Assembly (NCBI GenBank): GCA_026645375.1
Contig: JAPFFX010000129.1
Span: 1-25,737 of the forward strand
DNA from: Citricoccus sp. WCRC_4
GTDB lineage: Bacteria > Actinomycetota > Actinomycetes > Actinomycetales > Micrococcaceae
Length of the DNA: 25,737 nucleotides
Direction of reading: 5' to 3'
Shown: piece by piece, positions 13,728 to 22,390 of the stretch
How the letters are laid out: each line of letters begins with the position of its first letter
Numbering within the stretch: position 1 is the first letter of the stretch
Translations under genes and position numbers: made by a program
Notes under the pieces: model-generated
What the model was told of the DNA's origin: nothing
The model's input: the letters and a program-made list of their open reading frames with translations, nothing else
Databases searched by the model: none

Positions 13728-15857
13728 TCAGTCGGTCCAGTTCTTGTAGGTGACGTCTTCCTTCTCCACCAGGGTCAGGACGTCGTAGGTCGCCACGATC
13801 TCGTCCTTCTGGTTGTGGATGATGGCGTCCCAGGCCACCTCGCCGTACTCGTCGGTCACGCGCGGGGTGATCTTCTTGGCGGTCAGCGTGATCCGGATGG
13901 AGTCACCGGCGGCCACGGGGGTGATGAACCGCAGGTTCTCCAGGCCGTAGTTGGCCAGCACCGGGCCCGGGGCCGGTTCCACGAAGAGCCCGGCGCCCCA
14001 GGCCACGAGCAGGTAGCCGTGGGCCACGGTGCCCGGGAAGAACGGGTTGGCCTCGGCGGCCTTCGGGTTCACGTGGGCGTAGAAGGTGTCCCCCGTGGTG
14101 TTCGCGAAGGCGGTGATGTCCTCCTGGGTGACCTGGCGCAGGTCGGAGGCCAGCGCGTCCCCGATGCGCAGCTCGGCCAGGGACTTGCGGAACGGGTGCA
14201 CGTTGCCCGGCTCCGCGCCGTACGCCTCCGAGCCGGCGATCTGCCGGTCCGCCCCGGTCTGCCAGACGCCGGTGACGGCGGTGAGCAGGTTCGGGGAACC
14301 CTGCAGGGCCGTGCGCTGCATGTGGTGCTTGACGGAGCGGACGCCGCCGAGCTCCTCGCCGCCGCCGGCCCGGCCCGGTCCGCCGTGGACGAGGTGCGGG
14401 ACGGGCGAGCCGTGGCCGGTGGAGGTCTTGGCGGTCTCGCGGTTGAGCAGGTGCACGCGGCCGTGGTGACCGGCGATCCCGACGGTCACCTCGCGGGCGA
14501 CCTCCGGGTCGTTGGTGCAGACGGTCGCGACGAGCGAGCCGGAACCGCGGGCGGCCAGGCGCACGGCGTCGTCCAGGTCGGTGTAGCCGATCAGGGAGGT
14601 GACCGGGCCGAAGGCCTCCCGGGAGTGGACCACCTCGTTCTCGGGGTCGGCCCAGGTCAGCAGCACCGGGGACATGAAGGCGCCGTCCTTCACCACGGCG
14701 TCCTCGCCGCCGGCGGTGCGCACCGTGGGCGCATCCAGGCTGCCGTAGGCGAGTTCGCCGCCGGCGGCCAGCATGTCCTCGACGGCGCCGCGCACGTCCT
14801 GCAGCTGCCCCAGCGAGGCGAGCGCGCCCATGGTCACGCCCTCGGCGCGCGGGTCACCGACGACCACGCGCTGCTCGATCCGGGCCGCGATCGCCGCGGC
14901 CACCGCCTCGCGCTGGGCCTCGGGGACGATGGTGCGGCGGATCGCGGTGCACTTCTGGCCGGCCTTGACGGTCATCTCGGTGACCACGGCCTTGACGAAG
15001 GCGTCGAACTCGGGGGTGCCCTCCACGGCGTCGGGGCCGAGGATGGCCGCGTTGAGCGAGTCGGTCTCGGCGGAGAAGCGGACCCCACCGGAGATGACGT
15101 TCGGGTGCGACTTCAGGGACTGGGCGGTGGACGCCGAGCCGGTGAAGAGCATCATGTCCCGGTAGTCCATGACGTCCAGCAGGCCGCGGGCGGAACCGGA
15201 GATCAGCTGCAGGGAACCGGCCGGCAGGATCCCGGAGTCGACCATCAGCCGCACGGCGGCCTCGCTGACGTAACCGGTGGGGGTGGCGGGCTTGACCACG
15301 GTCGGCACGCCGGCGATGAACGCGGGGGCGAACTTCTCGAGCATGCCCCAGACCGGGAAGTTGAACGCGTTGACCTGCACGGCCACGCCCGGGATGCGGG
15401 TGTAGACGTGCGTGCCGATGAAGGAGCCGTCCTTGGACAGCGGCTCGATCCCGCCGTCCTGGATGACGTTGGAGTTCGGCAGTTCACGGCGGCCCTTGGA
15501 GGAGAAGGTGAACAGCACGCCGATGCCGCCGTCGATGTCCACCATGTTGTCCACCTTCGTGGCACCGGTGCGGTGGGACAGCTCGTAGAGGTCCTTGCGG
15601 TGCTCGTTGAGGTAGAGGGCCAGCTCCTTGAGCTTGAGGGCGCGCTCGTGCAGGGTCAGCTTCCCCAGTTCGCGCTGGCCGACGGTCCGGCCGTGCTCCA
15701 GGACAGCGCCGAGGTCGAGGCCCTCCGCGCCGTACCGGGCGAGGGTCTCACCGGTGCTGGCATCGAGGACGTCGGTGGTCCGGGAGCCGGACTCGGGGGT
15801 CCACCACTCGTCGAGGACGTAGCTGGGGACGGTGGGCGCGGCGGTCTGCGTGGTCAT
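13728..15857 (-). CDS. paaZ: Bifunctional oxepin-CoA hydrolase / 3-oxo-5,6-dehydrosuberyl-CoA semialdehyde dehydrogenase PaaZ
   Basis: PaaZ opens the oxepin-CoA ring by hydrolysis and oxidises the aldehyde formed to the acid with NADP. The 709-residue protein has both expected domains. The N-terminal aldehyde dehydrogenase (about 1-520) has the general base E264 (SAETDSLN) and nucleophile C303 (GQKCTAIRR). The C-terminal MaoC-type hydratase (about 555-700) has D590 and H595 in GDTFYAHVN, with the same five-residue spacing as the catalytic pair of the Escherichia coli enzyme. Both activities should be intact. The ATG follows AAAGGTAGTGCCCGG. It forms its own transcription unit, convergent with paaR and divergent from the siderophore genes, with a PaaR-type palindrome just before its ribosome site. 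Confidence 0.96.
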   Translation of the reverse strand: MTTQTAAPTVPSYVLDEWWTPESGSRTTDVLDASTGETLARYGAEGLDLGAVLEHGRTVGQRELGKLTLHERALKLKELALYLNEHRKDLYELSHRTGATKVDNMVDIDGGIGVLFTFSSKGRRELPNSNVIQDGGIEPLSKDGSFIGTHVYTRIPGVAVQVNAFNFPVWGMLEKFAPAFIAGVPTVVKPATPTGYVSEAAVRLMVDSGILPAGSLQLISGSARGLLDVMDYRDMMLFTGSASTAQSLKSHPNVISGGVRFSAETDSLNAAILGPDAVEGTPEFDAFVKAVVTEMTVKAGQKCTAIRRTIVPEAQREAVAAAIAARIEQRVVVGDPRAEGVTMGALASLGQLQDVRGAVEDMLAAGGELAYGSLDAPTVRTAGGEDAVVKDGAFMSPVLLTWADPENEVVHSREAFGPVTSLIGYTDLDDAVRLAARGSGSLVATVCTNDPEVAREVTVGIAGHHGRVHLLNRETAKTSTGHGSPVPHLVHGGPGRAGGGEELGGVRSVKHHMQRTALQGSPNLLTAVTGVWQTGADRQIAGSEAYGAEPGNVHPFRKSLAELRIGDALASDLRQVTQEDITAFANTTGDTFYAHVNPKAAEANPFFPGTVAHGYLLVAWGAGLFVEPAPGPVLANYGLENLRFITPVAAGDSIRITLTAKKITPRVTDEYGEVAWDAIIHNQKDEIVATYDVLTLVEKEDVTYKNWTD

Positions 15858-15870
15858 CCGGGCACTACCT

Positions 15871-15890
15871 TTCTGAACGATCGGTCAGTA
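15871..15890. promoter_or_regulatory. PaaR-type operator before paaZ
   Basis: CTGAACGATCGGTCAG (15873-15888) is a palindrome with one mismatched pair around CGATCG. It is the most symmetric of the four sites. On the minus strand it overlaps AATACT (15887-15892), a possible -10 with no good -35, and ends 14 bases before the start codon. Confidence 0.72.
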
Positions 15891-15976
15891 TTGCGTCCAC
15901 CCTAACAGGATGGTGGCGCAGCGCACAGCACTTCTCCCCGTGCGGCCGGCCCGCGTCAACCTGTCCATATGGCCAG

Positions 15977-16007
15977 TTGAATTAGAGCCCACGCGTGTGC
16001 CTTTAAT
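15977..16007 (+). promoter_or_regulatory. Candidate promoter of the siderophore operon
   Basis: TTGAAT (15977-15982) and TTTAAT (16002-16007) are 19 bases apart, a rather long spacer. They are in the AT-richest part of the gap and place the iron box just after the likely start point. Confidence 0.4.
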
Positions 16008-16016
16008 GGTCTCTCC

Positions 16017-16035
16017 TTAGGTAAGGCTAACCTCA
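16017..16035. promoter_or_regulatory. Iron box (DtxR/IdeR/DmdR-type operator)
   Basis: TTAGGTAAGGCTAACCTCA differs at only two positions from the classical actinobacterial iron box TTAGGTTAGGCTAACCTAA. It ends 15 bases before the desA start codon and just before the GGAAGG ribosome site. An iron-loaded DtxR-family repressor should shut off the siderophore operon here. No such repressor gene is in the window. Confidence 0.88.
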
Positions 16036-16050
16036 CTTGGAAGGACCTCC

Positions 16051-17634
16051 ATGACCTCCACCAGCTCAGTCACCCGCCTCGACCCGCCGCCGGGGCCCGG
16101 GACCGATCCCGGCCGGGACCCCGGGGCCCCGCCACCGTCACGGTCCCGTCCGGTGGCGGCGGACGTACTCCTGTCCGGGGACACCGCCGGCGACTTCCTC
16201 CGGGACCACGGCGCGGCGGCACTGCTGGCCGCGGAGGCACTCGTCCGCGCCCCGGGCCCCACCACGGGCCCCGCGGCCGACGACCTCGAGGACAGGCTCG
16301 ACGGCGTCGACCTCGACGTGCCGCTCGGCTCGACGGAGGCCGCGCTCGAGGAGGCGGCGGGGCTCTACCTGGACGACGCGGTGTACTTCCACCACCCGCG
16401 CTACGCGGCTCACCTCAACTGCCCGGTGGCCGTGCCCGCCGTGGCGGCCGAGGCCTGGGTCAGCAGCATCAACTCGTCCATGGACACCTGGGACCAGTCC
16501 GCCGGGGCCACATTCATCGAACGGCGCCTCGTGGACTGGGCCGCCTCGCTGGCGGGGCTGGGTGCGGGGGCGGACGGGATCTTCAGCAGCGGCGGGACGC
16601 AGTCGAACCTGCAGGCCCTGCTGATGGCCCGCAACCACGCGGTGGCCGCCCTCCCGGGCCCCCTGCCGGAGCGGTTGCGGGGACTGCGGGTCTACGCCTC
16701 CCAGGAGAGCCACTTCAGCATCGTGCGCTCGGCGTCCCAGCTGGGGCTCGGCGCGGAGGCGGTGGTGGGCATCCCCGTGGACCGCCACCACCGCATGGAC
16801 CCGGTGGCCCTGGAACGGGTGATCGCCCGTGACCTCGCCGAGGGCCTGCGTCCCCTGGCGGTCGTCGCCACGGCCGGCACCACCGACTTCGGCGCGATCG
16901 ACCCGCTGGCCGCCTCCGCCGGGGCCGCCAGGGCCGTCGGCGCCTGGTTCCACGTCGACGCGGCCTATGGCTGCGGGCTGCTGGCCTCGCCGACGCGCAG
17001 GCACCTGCTGGACGGCATCGAGCTGGCGGACTCGGTGACCGTCGACTTCCACAAGTCCTTCTTCCAGCCCATCGGATCCAGCGCGCTGCTGGTCCGGGAC
17101 GGGGCCCGGTTCGCGCACATCACCCATCACGCCGACTACCTGAACCCGGGCCGGGACCCCGCCAGCCCGAACCAGGTGGACAAGTCGCTGCAGACCACCC
17201 GCCGCTTCGACGCGCTCAAGCTGTGGGTCACCCTGCGCTCCGTGGGCCAGGAGGCACTCGGCGCCATGTTCGACGCGACGCTCGACCTCGCGGCCGACGC
17301 CGGCCGGCAGGTCGAGGTCTGCCCCGGACTCGCCCTGGCCGCCCCGGTGCACCTGGGCATGGTCGTCTTCCGCTACGAACCCGGTCTCGACCCGGGCGCG
17401 GGGTCCCGGGGGGACACGCCCGGACCGGCCGCCGTCGACGAACTCAACGACGGGATCCGCCGGGCCCTCTACCGGTCCGGCGAGGCCATGGTCGCCGCCA
17501 CCACCGTCAAGGGCCGGCGCCACCTCAAGCTGACCCTGCTGAACCCCCGCACCACCCCCGCGGACGTGGCCGGGATCCTGGACGGGATCGTCCGGCACGG
17601 CCGGGCGCTCACCCATGCGGAGGCCACGGCATGA
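16051..17634 (+). CDS. desA: Pyridoxal-phosphate-dependent lysine decarboxylase, DesA-like
   Basis: The 527-residue protein is a group II PLP decarboxylase. In the desferrioxamine pathway DesA turns lysine into cadaverine. The PLP-binding lysine is K335 in TVDFHKSFFQP. D303 in HVDAAYG should bind the pyridine nitrogen, H221 in SQESHFS should stack on the ring, and SSGGTQSNLQALLMAR is the phosphate region. The FHKSFFQP wording and the neighbouring genes favour lysine over diaminobutyrate or tyrosine. The N-terminal 35 residues are Pro-rich and extra. The ATG follows GGAAGGACCTCC and an iron box. It is the first gene of desA-desB-desCD, overlapping desB by four bases. Cadaverine-based desferrioxamine is inferred from the gene set. 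Confidence 0.88.
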   Translation: MTSTSSVTRLDPPPGPGTDPGRDPGAPPPSRSRPVAADVLLSGDTAGDFLRDHGAAALLAAEALVRAPGPTTGPAADDLEDRLDGVDLDVPLGSTEAALEEAAGLYLDDAVYFHHPRYAAHLNCPVAVPAVAAEAWVSSINSSMDTWDQSAGATFIERRLVDWAASLAGLGAGADGIFSSGGTQSNLQALLMARNHAVAALPGPLPERLRGLRVYASQESHFSIVRSASQLGLGAEAVVGIPVDRHHRMDPVALERVIARDLAEGLRPLAVVATAGTTDFGAIDPLAASAGAARAVGAWFHVDAAYGCGLLASPTRRHLLDGIELADSVTVDFHKSFFQPIGSSALLVRDGARFAHITHHADYLNPGRDPASPNQVDKSLQTTRRFDALKLWVTLRSVGQEALGAMFDATLDLAADAGRQVEVCPGLALAAPVHLGMVVFRYEPGLDPGAGSRGDTPGPAAVDELNDGIRRALYRSGEAMVAATTVKGRRHLKLTLLNPRTTPADVAGILDGIVRHGRALTHAEATA

Positions 17635-18953
17635 AGACCCATGACGTGATCGCCGTGGGCGCCGGGCCGTTCAACCTCGGCTTCGCCGCACTGGCGGCAC
17701 CCGCCGGGCTCGACGCCGTGGTCCTGGAGTCCAGGGAGGGCCCGCAGTGGCATCCGGGCATGATGCTCGAGGGCACCCACCTGCAGGTCCCCTTCCTGGC
17801 GGACCTGGTCACCCTCGCCGACCCCACCCACCCGCTGTCCTTCCTGGCCTTCCTGAAGGAGTCCGGACGCCTGTACCCCTTCTACATCCGGGAGGACTTC
17901 CACGCGCTGCGCTCGGAGTACTCCCGCTACCTGGCCTGGGCCGCGCGACGGCTGCCGGTGCGCTACGGCCACCGGGTCGTCACCGTCGAGCACGACGGCG
18001 AGGCCTACCGGGTCACCGCGCACACGCCCGACGGGCCCCGGACCCTGCGGGCCCGGAACCTGGTGCTGGGAACCGGCACGGATCCCGTCCTGCCCGACGC
18101 CGTCCCCGCCGCCCTGCGCGAGGACCCGCGCGTCGTGCACTCCTCCGGTTACCTCCCCGCCCGGGAGCGCCTCGCGGAGGCCGGCCGCATCGCCGTCGTG
18201 GGCAGCGGGCAGAGCGCCGCCGAGGTGTTCGCGGACCTGCTGGGCTCCGCGGGACAGGACCGGCACGTGGAATGGCTCACCCGCTCGCCCAGGTTCTTCC
18301 CCCTCGAGTACACGAAGCCCACGCTGGAGATGACCTCCCCGGACTACGTGGACCACTTCACCTCCCTGCCCCAGGAAGTGCGGGACCGGCTGGGCTCCTC
18401 GCACGCACCGTTGTACAAGGGCGTCAACGCCGAGCTGCTCGACCGCATCTACGACATGCTCTACGAGGCCAGCGTCCACGGACCGGCCCCCGCCACCCTG
18501 CGGACCTCGACGGCCCTGGAGGACGTCCGGGAGGACGGGGGCCGGCTGCGGCTGACCCTGCACCATGCCGACGACGACGGCGTGCACGGGACGACCGTCG
18601 ACGCCCTCGTGCTGGCCACCGGATACGGCTACCGGGAGCCCTCGTTCCTGCAGGGCGTCGAGGACCGGTTGGCCCGGTTGCCGGACGGCCGGTGGGACGT
18701 GGACCGCGGCTACGGCATCGGGGTGCACGGTGACGTGTTCGTCCAGAACGCCGAACTGCACACCCACGGGTTCACGGCCCCGGACCTCGGCATGGGCGCC
18801 TACCGCAATTCCGTCCTCGTCAACCGCCTGACGGGCCGGGAGCACTACGCCGTCGAGGAACGGATCGCCTTCCAGTCGTTCGGGACCCCCGGCGCCGGGG
18901 GCCCGACCACACCCACCGGATCAACCGCCATCCTCGAGGAGGCACTGCGATGA
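17631..18953 (+). CDS. desB: Cadaverine/lysine N-monooxygenase, DesB-like
   Basis: This 440-residue flavoprotein belongs to the SidA/IucD/PvdA N-hydroxylating monooxygenases. In desferrioxamine synthesis it makes N-hydroxycadaverine. The FAD motif is GAGPFN (10-15), and the NADPH motif is GSGQSAAEVF (from G191). The C-terminal ATGYGYR (329-335) is the usual substrate-side motif. Further family stretches are LQVPFLADLVTLADPTHPLSF in part (HPLSFLAFL) and SPDYVDHFTSLP. The ATG overlaps the desA stop (ATGA), and the stop overlaps the next start the same way. Lysine is an alternative substrate, but the linked lysine decarboxylase makes cadaverine more likely. Confidence 0.9.
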   Translation: MKTHDVIAVGAGPFNLGFAALAAPAGLDAVVLESREGPQWHPGMMLEGTHLQVPFLADLVTLADPTHPLSFLAFLKESGRLYPFYIREDFHALRSEYSRYLAWAARRLPVRYGHRVVTVEHDGEAYRVTAHTPDGPRTLRARNLVLGTGTDPVLPDAVPAALREDPRVVHSSGYLPARERLAEAGRIAVVGSGQSAAEVFADLLGSAGQDRHVEWLTRSPRFFPLEYTKPTLEMTSPDYVDHFTSLPQEVRDRLGSSHAPLYKGVNAELLDRIYDMLYEASVHGPAPATLRTSTALEDVREDGGRLRLTLHHADDDGVHGTTVDALVLATGYGYREPSFLQGVEDRLARLPDGRWDVDRGYGIGVHGDVFVQNAELHTHGFTAPDLGMGAYRNSVLVNRLTGREHYAVEERIAFQSFGTPGAGGPTTPTGSTAILEEALR

Positions 18954-21412
18954 CCAGCCCGACAGCCACCGGGGAGCACCAGTCCCGGTTCACCTTCCGC
19001 CCCGTCCACCCCGAAGCGGACGCCGCGCTCCTGCACTCCTGGCTGGCCACTCCCCGGGCACGGTTCTGGGGCATGGAGACCGCCAGCCAGGCGGAGGTCC
19101 GGGCCGAGCACGAGCGGATCGCGGCCGATCCGCATCACGCTGCACTGCTGGCCCTGGACGGTCGACGCGACGGGCTGCCGGCCTTCCTGCTGGAGACCTA
19201 CGACCCCGCCCACTCGGCGCTGGCCGGCCGCTACCCCTGGCGTCACGGTGACACCGGGCTGCACCTGTTGCTCCCGCACCCCGCCGAGGCCGGCGGCCCC
19301 GAGGCCGGCTTCAGCGCCGCCGCGATGGACGCGGCCCTGGCGCACCTCTTCGCCGACCCGGCCGTGGTGCGCGTCGTGGTGGAACCGGATGCCCGCAACA
19401 CGGCCATCCAGGCGCTCAACGCCCGCTGCGGGTTCCGCCCCGCCGACCGCGTGGAGCTGCCCGCCGCCGATGGCGCCCCGGCCAAGACGGCCCAGCTCTC
19501 GTACTGCACGCGCGTGGACTTCGCCGCGGCGACGGGACGTCCCAGCGGTGCGGTGCCCCACCTCGACCCGGAACGCTGGGCCGCGGCGAACCGCCACGTG
19601 ACGGCCAAGGCCATCGCCGAGTTCTCACACGAACGCCTCCTCGCCCCCGACCCCGACCCGGCGTCCGGTGACGACCCGGCCGGACAGCGGTGGGTCCTGC
19701 ACGGCCCCGGGGTGCGCTACCGCTTCCGGGCCCGCCGATACGCGCTGGAGCACTGGGACCTCGATCCCACGTCGCTGACCTGCGAGGAACGGGTCCCGGC
19801 CGGTACACAGGACGGGGCCGGGGTGCAGGAGGCCACCGCCTGGCGCCCGGCCGCGCCCGATGCCCAGCGCTTCGTCACGGCGTTCCGGGAACCCCTGGGC
19901 ATCTCGGACCGGCAATTGCCCGTCTACCTGGAGGAGATCGGCAGCACGCTCGCCTCGCACTGCTACAAGCAGCTGCACTCCACCGCCACGGCGGCCGAGC
20001 TCGCGGCCGGTACCGGGGATCCGCTGGCGGACTTCCAACGGATCGAGGCCGCCATGACCGAGGGGCATCCCTGCTTCGTGGCGAACAACGGCCGGCTCGG
20101 CCTGGGCGCCGAGGACTACCTGGACCTGGCGCCCGAGACGGGCTCGGCGATCCGGCTCGAGTGGGTCGCGGCCCACCGCTCCCGGGCCCGTTTCTCGGCC
20201 GTGGAGGGGCTCGACCTGGACTCCCTGCTCGAGGCCGAACTGGGCCCGGCGCAGCGCGCGGTGTTCCGGCACCGCCTGGAGGAGGCCTGCCACCGCACGG
20301 GGCTGGAGCCGGATGACTTCATCCCCCTGCCGGTGCATCCCTGGCAGTGGCGGAACCGCCTGGCCATCACGTTCGCCGGGGACGTCGCCACGGGCCACCT
20401 CGTCCACCTGGGACCCACCGCGGACCTGTACCAGCCACAGCAGTCCATCCGCACCTTCATGAACCGGACCGCTCCGGGACGCCACTACGTGAAGACGGCA
20501 CTGTCCGTGCTCAACATGGGGTTCCTGCGCGGACTGTCCGCGGCCTACATGGACGCCACGCCGGCGATCAACGACTGGCTGGCCGGACTGTTCGCCGAGG
20601 ACCCCGAGCTGGCCCCGTCACGGGTCCAGCTGCTGCGGGAGACGGCCGCCGTCGGCTACTCGAACCCGGTGTTCCACGCCGCCACGGACCGGCACTCGGC
20701 CTACCGCAAGATGCTCGCGGCCCTGTGGCGGGAGTCCCCGGCCGAGCGCATCGACGAGGGCGAGACCCTGGCGACCATGGCCTCGCTGCTGCACGTGGAC
20801 GCCCACGGCGCACCCTTCGTGGCCGCTCTCGTCCGGCGCTCCGGGCTGGAGACGGCCGACTGGCTGGAGCGCTACCTCGAGGCGTATCTCGTGCCGATCG
20901 TGCACTGCCTGGTCCGCCACGACCTGGTGTTCATGCCCCACGGGGAGAACGTGATCCTGGTGCTGCGGGACGGTGTCCCGGTGCGGGTGCTGCTCAAGGA
21001 CCTGGCCGAGGAGGTCGCCGTGCTGGGCGACCGCACTCCCCTGCCGGAGGACGTCCGCCGCCTGCGTGCCGAGGTTGACCCTGACGACCACGGCCTGTCC
21101 ATCCTGACGGACGTCGTGGACTGCTTCCTGCGGTTCCTGGCCCCGCTGCTCGAGCGCGAGGGACTCATCACCGAGGAGGGGTTCTGGGCCGTGGTGGCCG
21201 CGCGGCTGACGGCGTACCGGGCCCGGCACCCCGAGTCCGCCGGGCGCTTCGACTCCCTGCGCCTGCTGGAGCCCACCTTCCGGCTGTCCTGCCTGAACCG
21301 CCTGCAGTTGCGCAACAACCGGCAGATGGTGGACCTGGCCGATCCGGCCGGCTCGCTGTCCTACGCCGGGGAGCTGGAGAACCCCCTGGCCGCGGCCACC
21401 GTGCGTTCCTAG
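18950..21412 (+). CDS. desCD: Fused siderophore N-acyltransferase and NIS synthetase (DesC-DesD)
   Basis: The 820-residue protein joins two enzymes that are separate in Streptomyces. Residues 1-190 form a GNAT-like siderophore acyltransferase (AlcB/IucB/DesC type), with the acyl-CoA region around EPDARNTAIQALNARCGF (145-162). Residues 200-820 form an IucA/IucC-type NIS synthetase that links hydroxamate units with ATP. It has SHCYKQLHS (H337, K340), EGHPCFVANNGR (371-382), HPWQW (463-467), QQSIRTFMN, HGEN (664-667) and KDLAEE (683-688). Both halves look intact. There is no stop or frameshift at the junction, and the frame keeps strong G/C third positions. The product would acylate N-hydroxycadaverine and assemble the trimer. 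The start overlaps the desB stop (ATGA). A closely similar non-desferrioxamine hydroxamate is possible. Confidence 0.9.
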   Translation: MTSPTATGEHQSRFTFRPVHPEADAALLHSWLATPRARFWGMETASQAEVRAEHERIAADPHHAALLALDGRRDGLPAFLLETYDPAHSALAGRYPWRHGDTGLHLLLPHPAEAGGPEAGFSAAAMDAALAHLFADPAVVRVVVEPDARNTAIQALNARCGFRPADRVELPAADGAPAKTAQLSYCTRVDFAAATGRPSGAVPHLDPERWAAANRHVTAKAIAEFSHERLLAPDPDPASGDDPAGQRWVLHGPGVRYRFRARRYALEHWDLDPTSLTCEERVPAGTQDGAGVQEATAWRPAAPDAQRFVTAFREPLGISDRQLPVYLEEIGSTLASHCYKQLHSTATAAELAAGTGDPLADFQRIEAAMTEGHPCFVANNGRLGLGAEDYLDLAPETGSAIRLEWVAAHRSRARFSAVEGLDLDSLLEAELGPAQRAVFRHRLEEACHRTGLEPDDFIPLPVHPWQWRNRLAITFAGDVATGHLVHLGPTADLYQPQQSIRTFMNRTAPGRHYVKTALSVLNMGFLRGLSAAYMDATPAINDWLAGLFAEDPELAPSRVQLLRETAAVGYSNPVFHAATDRHSAYRKMLAALWRESPAERIDEGETLATMASLLHVDAHGAPFVAALVRRSGLETADWLERYLEAYLVPIVHCLVRHDLVFMPHGENVILVLRDGVPVRVLLKDLAEEVAVLGDRTPLPEDVRRLRAEVDPDDHGLSILTDVVDCFLRFLAPLLEREGLITEEGFWAVVAARLTAYRARHPESAGRFDSLRLLEPTFRLSCLNRLQLRNNRQMVDLADPAGSLSYAGELENPLAAATVRS

Positions 21413-21432
21413 CCCGCAGGAGCCGAGGATGA

Positions 21433-21465
21433 CCGTGGCCCGGACCATCACGGTCCGGGCCACGG
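21433..21465. terminator. Bidirectional terminator between desCD and paaH
   Basis: CCGTGGCCCGGACC (21433-21446) pairs perfectly with GGTCCGGGCCACGG (21452-21465) around a five-base loop. It begins 20 bases past the desCD stop and 31 bases from the convergent paaH stop. Confidence 0.85.
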
Positions 21466-21496
21466 TGGGCTCAGGCCCCTGGGGAGCCCTGCACGC

Positions 21497-22384
21497 TCAG
21501 CTCCAGTCGAAGAAGCCCTTGCCGGACTTGCGCCCGAGCTCGCCCCTGGCGACCTTCTCCCGCAGGATGGCCGGCGGTTCGAAGCGCTGGCCCAGGGTCG
21601 AGGCCAGGTACTCGGCGATCCCGAGGCGGACGTCCAGGCCCACGATGTCCGTGGTGCGCAGCGGGCCGGTGGGGTGCTTGTAGCCCAGGACCATGGCGTT
21701 GTCGATGTCCTCGGCGGTGGCCACGCCCTCCTCGACCATCCGCATGGCCTCCAGGGCGATGGCCACGCCGAGGCGGGAGGAGGCGAAGCCCGGGGCATCG
21801 TTGACCACGACGGCGGTCTTGCCCAGCCCGGCGGTCCAGGACCGGGCGGCGTCCACCAGTTCCGGCGCCGTCTGCTCACCGATGACGACCTCCACGAGGG
21901 TGGAGGCCGGAACCGGGTTGAAGAAGTGCAGCCCCAGGAAGTGCTGCGGACGGTCCAGTTCCCTGGCCAGCCCGGTCACGGACAGGCTCGAGGTGTTCGA
22001 GGCCAGCACCGCGCCCTCTGTGAGGTTGCGCTCCACTGCCCGCAACGACTCCACCTTCAGGTTCCAGTCCTCCGGCACCGCCTCGACGACGAGCTCGCGG
22101 TCGCCGAAGGCCTTGCGGTCCACGGAGACGGTGAACCGCTCGAGGATGGCGTCGAGGTTGCCGTCCAGCACCCCGCGTTCGAGGGACTTGGCGGTGGAGG
22201 ACTCCACCCGTTCCCGGGCTGCCTCGGCCGCGGCCTCATCGCGCTCCACGACGACGACGTCGGAGCCCTTGATGAGGAAGGCGTGGGCGATGCCCGCACC
22301 CATCCGGCCGCCGCCGAGCACGCCGACGGTGGCGGGGACGGACGGGGTGGTCTCGGGCGCGGACGCCCCGGTGGTCTCGGTCAT
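21497..22384 (-). CDS. paaH: 3-hydroxyacyl-CoA dehydrogenase, PaaH-like
   Basis: This enzyme oxidises 3-hydroxyadipyl-CoA to 3-oxoadipyl-CoA with NAD late in the phenylacetate route. The 295-residue protein is a single-function dehydrogenase. The Rossmann motif GVLGGGRMGAGIA lies at 21-33. The catalytic pair is H153 in GLHFFNPVP and E165 in STLVE. SNTSSL near 129 and NDAPGFASSRLG near 195 are conserved, and GRKSGKGFFDW is the C-terminal signature. The ATG starts seven bases after the upstream hydratase stop, so it is the last gene of paaJ-paaF-paaH. A 3-hydroxybutyryl-CoA dehydrogenase has the same sequence features; context and the PaaR-type site decide for PaaH. Confidence 0.85.
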   Translation of the reverse strand: MTETTGASAPETTPSVPATVGVLGGGRMGAGIAHAFLIKGSDVVVVERDEAAAEAARERVESSTAKSLERGVLDGNLDAILERFTVSVDRKAFGDRELVVEAVPEDWNLKVESLRAVERNLTEGAVLASNTSSLSVTGLARELDRPQHFLGLHFFNPVPASTLVEVVIGEQTAPELVDAARSWTAGLGKTAVVVNDAPGFASSRLGVAIALEAMRMVEEGVATAEDIDNAMVLGYKHPTGPLRTTDIVGLDVRLGIAEYLASTLGQRFEPPAILREKVARGELGRKSGKGFFDWS

Positions 22385-22390
22385 GAGGGC

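Noticed and set aside
13815..15905. A 696-codon plus-strand open frame opposite paaZ
   Set aside because: It is the shadow of a gene with intact catalytic residues in both domains. The translated product is low-complexity.
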